Assembly (NCBI GenBank): GCA_943369755.1
Contig: CALROG020000016.1
Location: 14,116 to 78,115 of the forward strand
DNA from: CALROG01 sp943369755
GTDB lineage: Bacteria > Pseudomonadota > Gammaproteobacteria > Burkholderiales > Burkholderiaceae_C
Direction: 5' to 3'
DNA: 64,000 nucleotides
The translations under genes and the position numbers were made by a program. Of this stretch, positions 16,231-25,009 are shown piece by piece; the first letter of the stretch is position 1; every line of letters begins with the position of its first letter. The notes beneath the pieces were generated by a model. The model worked only from the letters and a program-made list of their open reading frames with translations, was not told the DNA's origin and ran no database searches.

Positions 16231-17121
16231 TCAGTAGGTGATCGTGATGGTAGTGGCTTGGGTGGCTGTGCAAGATGCTGCCGCGCAGGTGCCCGACAGA
16301 TTGGCCGCGATGCTGCCCGTGACAGTGTAGGGCTGCGCCAGCCCGTTCCCCGTGGCGCTGGTGCTGTTCAGGCTGAGTGTGTAGGGCAGACCCAGCAGCG
16401 TGCCAGACGCGGGTGAAAGCGCCATGGTGTAGGCGGTGCCTGACGTGCAATCGACAGTGAAACTCATGTTGGCCGTCTGCGGGGTGGCGGCAAACGAGGT
16501 GTAGTTCAGCGTCAGGGTGCTCGGATTTGTGGCCCCTGGCGCGGTGTACCCGGTGGCAACTTGCCCCACAAAGCATGAGCTGACGACGCTGGCGGTTGGG
16601 GTGAACGTGGTCGTTGCCAGCACTGGCCCTGCCGTTAACTGGCGCATGCTGAAGGTCAGAATGTCGTCATAAATCCCCACGGTCTTGCCGGTTTGCGCCG
16701 AGGCAACCCGCAGGTAGTAGGTGAACGTGGCACTGGCAAATGTGGCCGCACCGAACGCCAGGGTGCCGGTAACGCGGTTGGCCGCTGTAGACCAAATGGT
16801 TCCACCAAATCCGGTACGGCTGACTGTGTGGTTTAGTCGGCTGGCGTTGACGTTGGTACCGCCGTGCCGGTACAGGCGTCGGGTGCCTGTGGTGGCACCG
16901 TTGTTCAGTTCGATGAAATAGGTCATGTTGGCCGGGTCGGCCAAATCGCGGGTGCAGTTCAGCGTCAAAGTGCCTGACAGGTTGAGGTTGGCGGCCGAAG
17001 CATAGATGCCGTTCAAATCCATGGCCGTCATGGAGCAGCTATAGGCCGCGTTGACCCCCGTGCAATACCCCAGCAACAGGACTGCACAGGCATTGATCAC
17101 CCCCGTGCGATGGCTTTTCAT
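16231..17121 (-). CDS. csuE: Csu-type pilus tip protein with two spore-coat-U (SCPU) domains
   Basis: 296 aa from ATG 17121, overlapping the usher stop as ATGA, with CAGGAG 7 bp upstream. Signal peptide about residues 1-23 (VNA-AYSC). Two SCPU domains in tandem: the first about residues 25-165, the second about 175-296 with SLNSTSATGNGLAQPYTVTGS and the final TTITITY. In Csu systems the two-domain subunit, encoded last, is the tip adhesin CsuE, and its position here is the same. The final beta strand (ITITY) probably acts in donor-strand exchange. Confidence 0.85.
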   Translation of the reverse strand: MKSHRTGVINACAVLLLGYCTGVNAAYSCSMTAMDLNGIYASAANLNLSGTLTLNCTRDLADPANMTYFIELNNGATTGTRRLYRHGGTNVNASRLNHTVSRTGFGGTIWSTAANRVTGTLAFGAATFASATFTYYLRVASAQTGKTVGIYDDILTFSMRQLTAGPVLATTTFTPTASVVSSCFVGQVATGYTAPGATNPSTLTLNYTSFAATPQTANMSFTVDCTSGTAYTMALSPASGTLLGLPYTLSLNSTSATGNGLAQPYTVTGSIAANLSGTCAAASCTATQATTITITY

Positions 17122-19988
17122 CTTTTGACTCCTGAGCATTTGAGCGGGCCAACTCTGGCGATTTCGTCGAGCGCACCGTCGGGCAGCTCCACGGTGACTG
17201 TACAGGTCGACTGGTTCCACAGCAGCCGAAGCTGATTTTTCGCTTGCAGTCCCGTGACAAATGCCTCACCCCGGCGTGCCACAAAGAACTCTTGCGTGGA
17301 GCCATCGAGTCGCAGCTCTGCACCGGGCGGTGCGGGCTCGCCGTCGTCCAGCACCAGCTTGATCAGCGCGCCGCGGCCACTGCGCACCGGGAACGCGATC
17401 TTGAGCCCGCTGCGCCAGGGTGGCACCGCCACCTGCTCGATGTTGTCCAGCTCGGCACTGATCGGCAGATCGTCGGCCTCCAGGCGGATATTGTTGGCCT
17501 GGTAGGCCTGTAGCCGCGACAGCAGCGCCACGCCGTCTTTGTCGGTGCTGGTCAACCGGCTGCCCTGAAGGCCCACGCCAACGTTGGGATAGCCAGGAAC
17601 CTCAACCAGGGCAAAACTGTCTTGCACGGTTCGGGCCGCGAACACCCGCCCGTCGAGTGCAATCAAGCCGCCCTGCGCGCCCAGGCGAACGGCTTGCGCA
17701 CCAGACGAGACACTCAGGTCGCCAGTTACCAGCGCTTTGCCGCCCTGGTAGTAAAGGCCACTTTCGGCAAAATTCTCGCCACTGCGTGAGCCGCCCAGCA
17801 AGCGCCAGCCCAGGCCGGTTTCGGCGGTCAGGCCCTTGCCAGTGCTGATTTGGATATCGGACAGACCCGCTCGGTGGTTCACCGATGTCGAAACATTCAC
17901 CATGTTGTCCAGCGGCATGACAAACGTCATGCCCACAGACACGCCCGATGATGCCGCGCTGTCGACCCGGGTTGCCCGCAGCGACAGCGAATTGCGACTG
18001 CCGATGCGCACTGAATAGTTCAGGCTCAGCGTGTTCAGTGCGGGTTGGCCAAACGTCTCGACCCAGGCCGCACCGATGCCCAGTGAGCCAAAGCGTTCCG
18101 ACGAATAGCTGTAGCTGGCAGAGGCCTGTAGCTTTTGCGGTGCCGCCGCAGGCCCGCCAACCCAGCGGTAGCGCTCACTGGCACCCTCCACCTGAGCGGT
18201 AAACCCGTGGCGCAGATTGCTGTGTTCCAGCCCCAATGCCCATTGCAGGCCCCGACCGGCCGGGTTGTTGACGCTGTGGCTCAAGCTGGCCTGGCCCAAC
18301 ATCTGGTAGGGCAGTGCGGCGCTGACGCCCAGCCCCAGGCGGCGGGTGTCCTGGCCGACTTCGCCGCGGGCTTCCAGCGTCAGGCCTTTGCTCAAACCCT
18401 GGCGCCAAAGCCCCGAGGCAAAGCGTTCACCGTAGTTGGCGTTGTCGGTTCCCAGATTGCGCCGCACGGCCCCCAGCTCCAGGCTCCAGTCAGACAAGCC
18501 GGCCTCCAGCAGATCAGAGTGCGTGAAGAAGGGCTGGACCTGCACCGTCTCGCGGCCCAGCACATCGCGCACCACGATTCTGGCCTGGCCTGAACCCGAG
18601 ATGCCTGAGGGGTTCTCGATACTGAAGGGCCCGGCCGGCACACTCGAAATTTGCCGCAAGGCATCGTTGATGTACAACTCGACGGTGCTGGGCGAGCTGG
18701 AGGTGCCACTCAGTACCGGCACTGGCTGGGCCACGAAGCCCGGGGCCAACGCAAAGTTGCGTCCCAATTGAAGTCCACCGAAGTACATCGAGCGTCCAGC
18801 CATGCTGGCGCGGGTGGCCGTGTCGCCCAGGCGCAGGGTAATGTTGTTGTCGACAAAATCACGGGTGAAGGTTGTTTCAAGCCGGCGCCAGCTACGCGGC
18901 GAAATGCCTGGGCTGCCCAGCACATTGCGCCCCACCATGCCGGTCGTCAAAACCCCAAACGGAGCTGAAAACCCCAGTTCGGTGAGGCTGCCCAGCTCTT
19001 GCACGCGCGCGGCCCCGCGATTCGCCGAACTGTTGTACGACAGGTCGTAGTTCAGGAATGCGGCGGGTATCGCAACCGATACCGGCGGGCGCTCCTCGGC
19101 TTCTTGCGTCAAGCGGGTTGCGGCGAAGGCCTGCGCTGAAAAGTTGATGGCCAGCGACTGCTCTGCCAGATTGATCCGCGACTCGAAACCGGGAATGGAT
19201 GCCAGCGCATACCAGGCCTGGTTGCGGTACTGGATCGGTACACCACTTTGGCGGCGACTGATGCGCCATTCATCGAACGCGTCAGCCGGAGCGTAGAGCT
19301 GGCCTTGCGACTCCAGCAGCGTCCAGCCACCGATGTTGGCACCGTTCAGAACGACTTCCAGCGGGAGCAACCGGTAGCCCGCAGCGTCAACCGGCGTACC
19401 CGCCAGAGCCTGTGCGCTCGAAACTGGCGGCACAGGCGACGGGCTTGCCGCAGGTGATTGGCTTGCCGCAGGTGATTGGCTTGCCGCAGGCGCGGGGCTT
19501 GCCGCAGGCGGGGGGGTCGGCGGCAAGCGTGGCGGTGTCGCTGTCGCGGCAGGGGCCGTCGTTGCTGCCCGAGCGGGCAACAGCGCTTCGGGGGGAACCG
19601 AGATGTCCAGGCGTTGGTCTGCGAAGCTCAGGCGAGCTTCTGCCCCGCGTACTGCCACCAGCGGGAACCAGCGCTGACCCTCAAGAACCAGCGCCACTGC
19701 TTCCGGCCGCAGGCGGGTGCGCCATTGTTCGAAAGCTTCTGCGGGGGCGTAAAGAGTGCCTGCGCGCTCTATGAAACGGGTGGCCCCAACCGCCACGCCG
19801 TTGATTGTTACGTTCAGTGTTCGGTCGGAGCCCGCGTCTGCATTGCGCCGCGCCTGTTCACGTGCCCCTGGGGCGGTGTTGGGAGTCTGGGCCCAAAGTG
19901 AATCAGATACGGCCAGCCCCGCCGCCAGCAACGCTGCTGCGGGCAGAATTTGGAGCGGGAATTTTTGCCATGGGTGCACGGGAAACAT
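17118..19988 (-). CDS. csuD: Outer-membrane usher of archaic (Csu-like) chaperone-usher pilus
   Basis: 956 aa, signal peptide about residues 1-33. The barrel region is recognised from SELGFSAPFGVLTT-type text, NITLRLGDTATRASM, PSTVELYINDALRQI, the SGSGQARIVVRDVLGRETV plug region and GYPNVGVGLQG near the C-terminus. Unusually, the N-terminus holds two similar beta modules: residues about 56-137 (LNVTINGVAVGAT... LYAPAEAFEQW) and 207-287 (LEVVLNGANIGGW... LYAPADAFDEW). They are joined by a Pro/Ala/Ser linker with an 18-bp tandem repeat. Typical family members are 750-850 aa, so the extra module and linker explain the length. Fourth gene of the pilus operon; inner ATGA overlap with the tip gene. 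Confidence 0.9.
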   Translation of the reverse strand: MFPVHPWQKFPLQILPAAALLAAGLAVSDSLWAQTPNTAPGAREQARRNADAGSDRTLNVTINGVAVGATRFIERAGTLYAPAEAFEQWRTRLRPEAVALVLEGQRWFPLVAVRGAEARLSFADQRLDISVPPEALLPARAATTAPAATATPPRLPPTPPPAASPAPAASQSPAASQSPAASPSPVPPVSSAQALAGTPVDAAGYRLLPLEVVLNGANIGGWTLLESQGQLYAPADAFDEWRISRRQSGVPIQYRNQAWYALASIPGFESRINLAEQSLAINFSAQAFAATRLTQEAEERPPVSVAIPAAFLNYDLSYNSSANRGAARVQELGSLTELGFSAPFGVLTTGMVGRNVLGSPGISPRSWRRLETTFTRDFVDNNITLRLGDTATRASMAGRSMYFGGLQLGRNFALAPGFVAQPVPVLSGTSSSPSTVELYINDALRQISSVPAGPFSIENPSGISGSGQARIVVRDVLGRETVQVQPFFTHSDLLEAGLSDWSLELGAVRRNLGTDNANYGERFASGLWRQGLSKGLTLEARGEVGQDTRRLGLGVSAALPYQMLGQASLSHSVNNPAGRGLQWALGLEHSNLRHGFTAQVEGASERYRWVGGPAAAPQKLQASASYSYSSERFGSLGIGAAWVETFGQPALNTLSLNYSVRIGSRNSLSLRATRVDSAASSGVSVGMTFVMPLDNMVNVSTSVNHRAGLSDIQISTGKGLTAETGLGWRLLGGSRSGENFAESGLYYQGGKALVTGDLSVSSGAQAVRLGAQGGLIALDGRVFAARTVQDSFALVEVPGYPNVGVGLQGSRLTSTDKDGVALLSRLQAYQANNIRLEADDLPISAELDNIEQVAVPPWRSGLKIAFPVRSGRGALIKLVLDDGEPAPPGAELRLDGSTQEFFVARRGEAFVTGLQAKNQLRLLWNQSTCTVTVELPDGALDEIARVGPLKCSGVKR
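19442..19513 (-). repeat. 18-bp in-frame tandem repeat in the usher linker
   Basis: The unit GGCTTGCCGCAGGTGATT occurs twice exactly and twice in degenerate form, head to tail (four 18-bp units). In the usher frame it encodes repeats of SPAASQ. Copy number changes would alter linker length without a frameshift. Confidence 0.8.
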
Positions 19989-20009
19989 TTACAACGCAAG
20001 AGCCCAGGC

Positions 20010-20765
20010 TCATGGAAGCTGCACGTCAAAACTCTGGGACTTGCCGTCGTCAAACAAAACCGTCATCTGTGCGGCTCCGGCGCTGACCGGTTGCTCGCCC
20101 TTGACGCTCAGGTTAACCCGGGCACCAGGCAGAACATAGGTGCCGCCTTCAAAGGCTGCAACGGTCTGGCCGGCGCGCGTCATCGTGACTTGGCGCACCT
20201 GGGCGTAGGCCGTGCCACTGTTGGCGCAGCTGGCAGTAAGGGTTTGGGCGTCAACCCGGGCGGCGGTGCAGGCCATGACGCGCTGGGCAACCGGCGGAGT
20301 AATGAACACCGGCATCGACAACGCCAGCGAAATCGGGATTTGGATCACGCGGTCTTTGGGTGCGGTCGCCTCTGGTACTTCGCGCACGATCAGCCGGTAG
20401 GTGAGCTGGCGTGATGCATCTGCGGGCTTGAGCAGTGCCAGCCTGACCACCTGGCGCGCCTTGGGGGCCAGCTTGATGATGGGCGGCGACAGAATCATGT
20501 CTTCGGTCAGTGTCAACTCGTCGGTGCCATCGGGTTTTTGGCTCCACACATTCACGTCGGCCTGCAGGGCAACCTCGGTATCACCCTCGTTGACGATGGT
20601 CAAGGCCACCGCGCGATCGCGTGGCTTCATGTAAATGCGTACTGGCGTTACCGAAAACGCACCGGCATGGGCCAGTGGTGCCAAAACACAGGCAGCTACA
20701 AAAAGAATAGCGCTCTTCACAACGTGTGTGCGGGCTAGCTTGAGGAAAGGCATGCTTTTTGTCAT
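20010..20765 (-). CDS. csuC: Periplasmic pilus chaperone, PapD-like (Csu type)
   Basis: 251 aa, signal peptide about residues 1-34 (ending AHA-GAFSV). Two immunoglobulin-like domains. FSVTPVRIYMKPRDRAVALTIVN is the subunit-binding G1/A1 edge, and SPPIIKLAPKARQVVRLAL is the conserved chaperone F1-G1 stretch with the Arg/Lys anchor. YRLIVREVP follows. It keeps pilin subunits folded and delivers them to the usher encoded next (start 19988). Part of its signal-peptide core is encoded by a repeat-like segment at 20695-20715. Confidence 0.9.
   Translation of the reverse strand: MTKSMPFLKLARTHVVKSAILFVAACVLAPLAHAGAFSVTPVRIYMKPRDRAVALTIVNEGDTEVALQADVNVWSQKPDGTDELTLTEDMILSPPIIKLAPKARQVVRLALLKPADASRQLTYRLIVREVPEATAPKDRVIQIPISLALSMPVFITPPVAQRVMACTAARVDAQTLTASCANSGTAYAQVRQVTMTRAGQTVAAFEGGTYVLPGARVNLSVKGEQPVSAGAAQMTVLFDDGKSQSFDVQLP
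20695..20715 (-). repeat. Half-repeat-like segment in the chaperone signal peptide
   Basis: GAGCGCTATTCTTTTTGTAGC on the minus strand resembles the right half of the dispersed repeat and encodes the AILFVA core of the signal peptide. Same pattern as at 3345-3372, but weaker. Confidence 0.35.
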
Positions 20766-20804
20766 GGCTGACAGCTTAACAAAGAGCCGCGCACATGGCG
20801 AGAG

Positions 20805-21227
20805 CTAGAAGCTGACCACGATTTCCACGGGCGAGCCGTTTGAAGTGCTTGCGCCGCCTGCGTCGCTTGGCGTGCGGTTGGTCATGCTCAGTGCTGTCAC
20901 AGTGCCGCCACCGGTGTAGGCAGCGGGGATGGCTCCGAGGCTGGCACGCGCGGCGACTTCAGTATATGAGCCAAAGTGGTAGCGAAAAGCCGAGCCATGG
21001 GTTCCAAGAAACGGCTTGGCTGGGTTTGGGCTTATGGCGACAAACTGCCCGGTTCCGCAGACCACCTGAACGATGGCGTTCGCTTGTTCACTTAGAGATT
21101 GGCTGGTGCAGGTGGCGTTGCTCGCAGGCAACAAGTTCACCGTTACCGAGAAGTTGGCAGACTCTGTGACGGCCCATACCGGGGCCAGCAACAGGCAACC
21201 CAGAGCCAGAGCTGCCGCCGGCTTCAT
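20805..21227 (-). CDS. Spore-coat-U domain pilin (CsuA/CsuB-like)
   Basis: 140 aa from ATG 21227 (CAGGAAAC ribosome-binding site just upstream). Signal peptide about residues 1-18, then one SCPU domain: FSVTVNLLPASNATCTSQS, with a disulfide-type Cys pair, ending VEIVVSF. The C-terminal alternation of hydrophobic residues matches a donor-strand pilin. It is shorter and less canonical than the first pilin gene; probably a minor subunit or adaptor. 40 bp upstream of the chaperone gene. Confidence 0.8.
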   Translation of the reverse strand: MKPAAALALGCLLLAPVWAVTESANFSVTVNLLPASNATCTSQSLSEQANAIVQVVCGTGQFVAISPNPAKPFLGTHGSAFRYHFGSYTEVAARASLGAIPAAYTGGGTVTALSMTNRTPSDAGGASTSNGSPVEIVVSF

Positions 21228-21273
21228 GGGTTGTTTCCTGCGGGCAAGGCCATCAGACACTGGCCGCCGGGGA

Positions 21274-21771
21274 TTAGTAGGTGATGGTCAGGACGTGTGC
21301 GTTGGCGGCCGATGTGCCGCTGCAAGCGGTACCCAGGCCGGCCGTGCCGCCCGTAACCGCTGCAGACTGGGTGCCCGAGGTAGCCGAGTTGTCCTGGGCG
21401 CAGGTGCCGCCCTGGTTTGCGGCAATGGTGCCGGTGACGTTCAGCGACTGGGCGCTGCCGGAACCGGTGCCGGTGGCGGGCACCGCCAGGGTGTAAGCCA
21501 AGCCTGCCAACGTTCCGCCGGTGGCACCGGCAATAGACAACGCGTAGGGCAGGGTGTTGGTGCAGCGCACACCGAAAGCCATGGTGTTGGAGCTGGCACT
21601 GGTCTGGAACGACACGTAGTTCAGCGTCAGGGCCGTGGGGGCCGTAGAAAATTCGCACTTGGGGAACAGGTTGACCGTGACGTCAAACGCGCCGGTGGCG
21701 GTGAGTGCGTGGGCCGAATTGGCGACCAGGCCAACAATGCCCAGGGTGGCGACGAGTAGGAGCTTTTTCAT
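21274..21771 (-). CDS. Spore-coat-U domain major pilin (CsuA/B-like)
   Basis: 165 aa from ATG 21771, with AAGGA 7 bp upstream; an ATG further out lacks a site. Signal peptide MKKLLLVATLGIVGLVANSAHA. SCPU features: ATGAFDVTVNLFPKCEFS, LTLNYVSFQT, GVRCTNTLPYALSI, GSGSAQSLNVTGTIAANQ and the final HVLTITY strand. As first gene of the operon it should be the major rod subunit, like CsuA/B of Acinetobacter biofilm pili. Confidence 0.88.
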   Translation of the reverse strand: MKKLLLVATLGIVGLVANSAHALTATGAFDVTVNLFPKCEFSTAPTALTLNYVSFQTSASSNTMAFGVRCTNTLPYALSIAGATGGTLAGLAYTLAVPATGTGSGSAQSLNVTGTIAANQGGTCAQDNSATSGTQSAAVTGGTAGLGTACSGTSAANAHVLTITY

Positions 21772-22055
21772 GACATTTCCTTCAAATGAACTTACCAGCA
21801 AGAAAGTTAACGGGTTTGTCGCATTTGGTTACAAAACCGCGTTTGACCGATCATAAGGGGCATGGCGTTGCTTTGCCTAGGCCGCTGGCCGGGTCAGTCC
21901 TGCCTTTGGGACGGCCAAGCATGGCGTTTCTATGCGGAAAGTCACAATTTGGCCGTCAGGCTCAGCGTTTTCGGGTCGCTGGGCAGTGGCGGCAGGCTAA
22001 CGGCTGCCTAACTCCGCTGCCGGAACATTGCGGCCAGTCACTTTCTGGAGCACCC

Positions 22056-22430
22056 ATGCCGTTGCCTGCTGAACGATTTGCCACCGCCGCTTTGCTGCTG
22101 GCCGGGGCGTTGATGCTTGCCCTCCTGGTGTCTTCAGGTGCTGAAGCGTCTGATCCGGCGTTGCTGCTGCACTGGCAGTTTCTGGTGGCGCTGCTCGGGC
22201 TGGGCCTGATAGCCGCGGCTTTTGTTCCTTCCATCCGACTGCCTGCGGTGATCTGCGCCACACTCCACCAGGTGGCCTTGCTGGTGCTGTCCCAAACGGT
22301 TCCAGCGTCCGGTTCCGGCTTTGGTTTTGGCTGGGCCAATGCAGTTGCCACTATTTTGGTGGTCTGCGCGGGACTCATTTTCTGGAAATCCACTGTGCAG
22401 CAGGCCCGTTGGGAAGGTGTGCGGCCTTAG
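22056..22430 (+). CDS. Small integral membrane protein upstream of a two-component system
   Basis: 124 aa from ATG 22056 with CTGGAG 5 bp upstream. Four predicted membrane helices: about residues 7-26, 36-56, 61-81 and 90-110. No family recognised. It ends 15 bp before the response regulator gene, so it is probably cotranscribed and could be part of the sensing device. The 285 bp between the pilus operon start (21771) and this gene holds no other gene I can see and should carry both divergent promoters. Confidence 0.65.
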   Translation: MPLPAERFATAALLLAGALMLALLVSSGAEASDPALLLHWQFLVALLGLGLIAAAFVPSIRLPAVICATLHQVALLVLSQTVPASGSGFGFGWANAVATILVVCAGLIFWKSTVQQARWEGVRP

Positions 22431-22445
22431 CACAGAGAACAACAT

Positions 22446-23138
22446 ATGCGTGTATTGCTGGTTGAAGACGACGACATGATCGGGCGCAGCCTGTCGCAGG
22501 CGCTGGAGGCCAACGCCTGGTCGGTTGACTGGGTCAAGGACGGCGAGCTGGCCCAAAGTGCGCTGGCCGACGGTGACTACGCTTGCGTGTTGCTGGACCT
22601 GGGCCTGCCCAAGCGCGACGGCACCGAGGTGCTGCGCAAAGCCCGGGCCCTGGGCAACACCACGCCGGTGCTGGTGCTCACCGCACGCGATGGTCTTGAC
22701 GACCGCATCAGCGGCCTGGACCTGGGTGCGGATGATTACTTGCTCAAGCCCTATGAGTTCCGCGAACTGCTGGCCCGTATGCGCGCTGTGATCCGCCGGC
22801 GCGACGGTGCTGCCCATTCGGTGATCGGCGCTGGCGATCTGCAGCTGGACCTGACCACCCGCGAAGTGCTGGTGCGCGGTGAGCGCTCAGCCCTTTCGGC
22901 GCGCGAGTTTGCCCTGCTGCACGCCCTGCTGGAGCGGCCCGGGGCGATTCTGTCGCGCGACCAGCTTGAGAACCGTATTTATGGATGGGGTGAAGAAGTC
23001 ATGAGCAACGCAGTGGACGTGCTGATTCACGGCATGCGCAAGAAGCTCGGGCCTGACGCCATCCGCAATGTGCGTGGCCTGGGCTGGCGCGTGATGACCA
23101 CGTTGCCCCTTGTCGGCGCCGAGGGGGGCAGCCCATGA
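22446..23138 (+). CDS. OmpR-family response regulator (QseB/PmrA/TctD-like)
   Basis: 230 aa. Receiver domain residues 1-115: acidic pocket VEDDD, phospho-acceptor Asp51 in VLLDLGLPKRDG, switch Thr in VLTARD, Lys in LLKPYEF. C-terminal winged helix 125-222 (LTTREVLVRGERSALSAREF, then NAVDVLIHGMRKKLG). Highest resemblance is to the QseB/PmrA/TctD group. Cytoplasmic, DNA-binding. Overlaps the kinase gene by 4 bp (ATGA). Confidence 0.92.
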   Translation: MRVLLVEDDDMIGRSLSQALEANAWSVDWVKDGELAQSALADGDYACVLLDLGLPKRDGTEVLRKARALGNTTPVLVLTARDGLDDRISGLDLGADDYLLKPYEFRELLARMRAVIRRRDGAAHSVIGAGDLQLDLTTREVLVRGERSALSAREFALLHALLERPGAILSRDQLENRIYGWGEEVMSNAVDVLIHGMRKKLGPDAIRNVRGLGWRVMTTLPLVGAEGGSP

Positions 23139-24478
23139 TCCGCGTGTTCCCGGCCGGGCGGCTGTGCTCCCTGCGCGGCGTGCTCATGATGTGGCTGCTG
23201 CCGGTGTTTTTGCTGGTGGGCACGGTGTCTGCCGTGGGGGCGTACTGGAGCTACACCTCCATGGTGGGCACCTTCATGGACGACCAGATGACGTTGCTGG
23301 CCGAGTCGCTCGCGGCGCAGAACGAGCCGCCTTCGCTGCCCACCCTCGGGCGCAAACAGGTGCATGAATGGGGTAGCTACGCAGTGCAGGTGTTTGGCAA
23401 GGGAGGCGGGCTGCAAATGGCCTCCTGGCCCGAGTTGCGGGTGGGCTATATCGACACGCCGGGTTTTCATGACGTGCAGGTAGACGGCGACAAATGGCGC
23501 GTTTATGTGGCAGACGCCCAGGGCACACCCCAGCATGTGCAGGTGGTCCAAAGCGGCTCGTTCAGGGCGCACCTGGCAGCCGCCCGGGCGCTGGGTGTGA
23601 TTGCGCCGGTGCTGGTGCTGCTGCTGCTGTCGGCGCTGATTTTGTGGGCTGTGGTTGAAGTGATTTCACGCGCCATAGCCGACATCGCCCGCCAGGCAGC
23701 GGCGCAAGACGAGCACAGCATTGCCGAGCTGCCGCTGACGCATGTGCCGCGTGAAATTTCGCCGCTTATCGTGTCGTTCAACAGCCTGCTGGCGCGCCTG
23801 CGCGATGCCTTCACCACCCAGCGCCGCTTTGTTCAAGACGCGGCCCACGAACTGCGCACCCCGATTGCAGCCATCGGTTTGCAGCTTGAGACCTTGCGCG
23901 GCGACGTGTGCTGCGGCGAAACGCAAGAGCGCTTCAAGCAGCTGGAAGCGGGCATCCAGCGCTCGCAGCGGCTGGTGGACCAGTTGCTGCGTCTGTCGCG
24001 CCAGGAGGCCGCCAGCGGCGACGCCGCGCCGACCGATGTGGACGTGAATGCCGTGCTGCGCGACAGCATCAACGGCCTGATTGTGCTGGCCGACCAGCGC
24101 CGCATTGACCTGGGGCTGCTGCCCGGCAGCCAGGCCGCAGCGCCGCTGCGTTGCCCCGCTGCTGACTTGCGCAGTGTGCTGGATAACCTGATCGAAAACG
24201 CCTTGCGCTACACGCCCGAAGGTGGCGTGGTGGATGTGCGGCTGGCGAATGAAGCCGGCAAGCTGGTGGTGGAAGTCATTGACAGCGGCCCCGGGATTCC
24301 GCCCGAGCTGGCCGAGCGCGTGTTTGACCGCTTCTTCCGGGTGCCGGGCACCGGTGCGCGCGGCAGCGGCCTGGGCTTGGCAATTGCGCGCAGTGCTGCG
24401 CAGCGCTGCGGCCTGCGCATCACGCTGCGCAACCGCGACGACGCCAGCGGCCTGGTCGCACGTGTCGAAACATGCTGA
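23135..24478 (+). CDS. Sensor histidine kinase, QseC/PmrB/TctE-like
   Basis: 447 aa. Membrane helices about residues 14-38 and 152-176 bracket a periplasmic sensor domain of about 110 residues. A HAMP region follows, then the H-box QDAAHELRTPIAAIGLQLE with His238, and the ATPase domain with N-box DNLIENALRYTP, DSGPGIP and GSGLGLAIA. It phosphorylates the regulator encoded just before. Signal unknown; QseC/PmrB relatives respond to metals or cationic compounds. Confidence 0.92.
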   Translation: MIRVFPAGRLCSLRGVLMMWLLPVFLLVGTVSAVGAYWSYTSMVGTFMDDQMTLLAESLAAQNEPPSLPTLGRKQVHEWGSYAVQVFGKGGGLQMASWPELRVGYIDTPGFHDVQVDGDKWRVYVADAQGTPQHVQVVQSGSFRAHLAAARALGVIAPVLVLLLLSALILWAVVEVISRAIADIARQAAAQDEHSIAELPLTHVPREISPLIVSFNSLLARLRDAFTTQRRFVQDAAHELRTPIAAIGLQLETLRGDVCCGETQERFKQLEAGIQRSQRLVDQLLRLSRQEAASGDAAPTDVDVNAVLRDSINGLIVLADQRRIDLGLLPGSQAAAPLRCPAADLRSVLDNLIENALRYTPEGGVVDVRLANEAGKLVVEVIDSGPGIPPELAERVFDRFFRVPGTGARGSGLGLAIARSAAQRCGLRITLRNRDDASGLVARVETC

Positions 24479-24595
24479 TACAGCGCGGCTCACGCTGCGC
24501 TAAGACTCCCCTCAGTGACGGCTAATTTGCCCTGCCTACATTAAGAACACCGGAACACACCGGCTGTTTCTTCAACTCACTGAAAGTCTCTCATC

Positions 24596-24892
24596 ATGAA
24601 CAAGTCCTCTGCCCTTATCGCTATCGTCGCCTTCGCCGCTTTGGCCTCTACCGGTGTTCGCGCCGAAAGCCCTGACACCAGCACGCAGTTCGCGTTGCAG
24701 TCTGAAGGCAACCGCACCCGCGCTGAAGTCATGGCCGAAGCCGCCACTGTTGCCAAGACCCGCAGCACCGAGCCGGCTGGTTCGCGCATGGCCGCTGCGG
24801 TCAAGTCCACGGTGGACACCGCGACCGTGCGCGCACAAGCTGTGCAAGCCCTGCGCCTGGGCCAGATCTCCAGCGGCGAGCTGAGCCTGTAA
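24596..24892 (+). CDS. Small secreted helical protein (DUF4148-like)
   Basis: 98 aa. Signal peptide about residues 1-23 (ASTGVRA-ESPD), mature part Ala-rich, charged and helical (TRAEVMAEAATVAKTR). Similar to small DUF4148-type periplasmic proteins common in Burkholderiales, often near two-component genes. A terminator hairpin (24957-24986) follows. Function unknown; the position after the kinase gene suggests regulation by that system. Confidence 0.7.
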   Translation: MNKSSALIAIVAFAALASTGVRAESPDTSTQFALQSEGNRTRAEVMAEAATVAKTRSTEPAGSRMAAAVKSTVDTATVRAQAVQALRLGQISSGELSL

Positions 24893-24939
24893 ACCCGCTG
24901 CGGCCAGCAGGCCGTTGCCCGGACCCGCGATAATCCGGT

Positions 24940-24967
24940 CTTGAAAGTCGCATGAGCGCCCCTAATT
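24940..24967 (+). promoter_or_regulatory. Sigma-32 (heat-shock) type promoter for htpG
   Basis: CTTGAAA at 24940-24946, a 12-bp spacer, then CCCCTAATT at 24959-24967. This closely matches the RpoH consensus (CTTGAAA, 11-16 bp, CCCCATNT). It lies about 45 bp before the ATG of htpG, a known heat-shock gene. Confidence 0.75.
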
Positions 24968-24986
24968 CAGGGGCGTTTTCATTTTT
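24957..24986 (+). terminator. Rho-independent terminator overlapping the htpG promoter
   Basis: Stem CGCCCCT/AGGGGCG with loop AATTC, followed by TTTTCATTTTT. It should end transcripts from the 98-aa gene. Its left arm overlaps the -10 element of the heat-shock promoter. Confidence 0.7.
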
Positions 24987-25009
24987 CCGTTTCTCATCCG
25001 CACAAGACC

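Noticed and set aside
19442..19513. Possible CRISPR-like array
   Set aside because: Units are 18 bp, directly adjacent with no spacers, and in frame within the usher gene; it is a coding tandem repeat.
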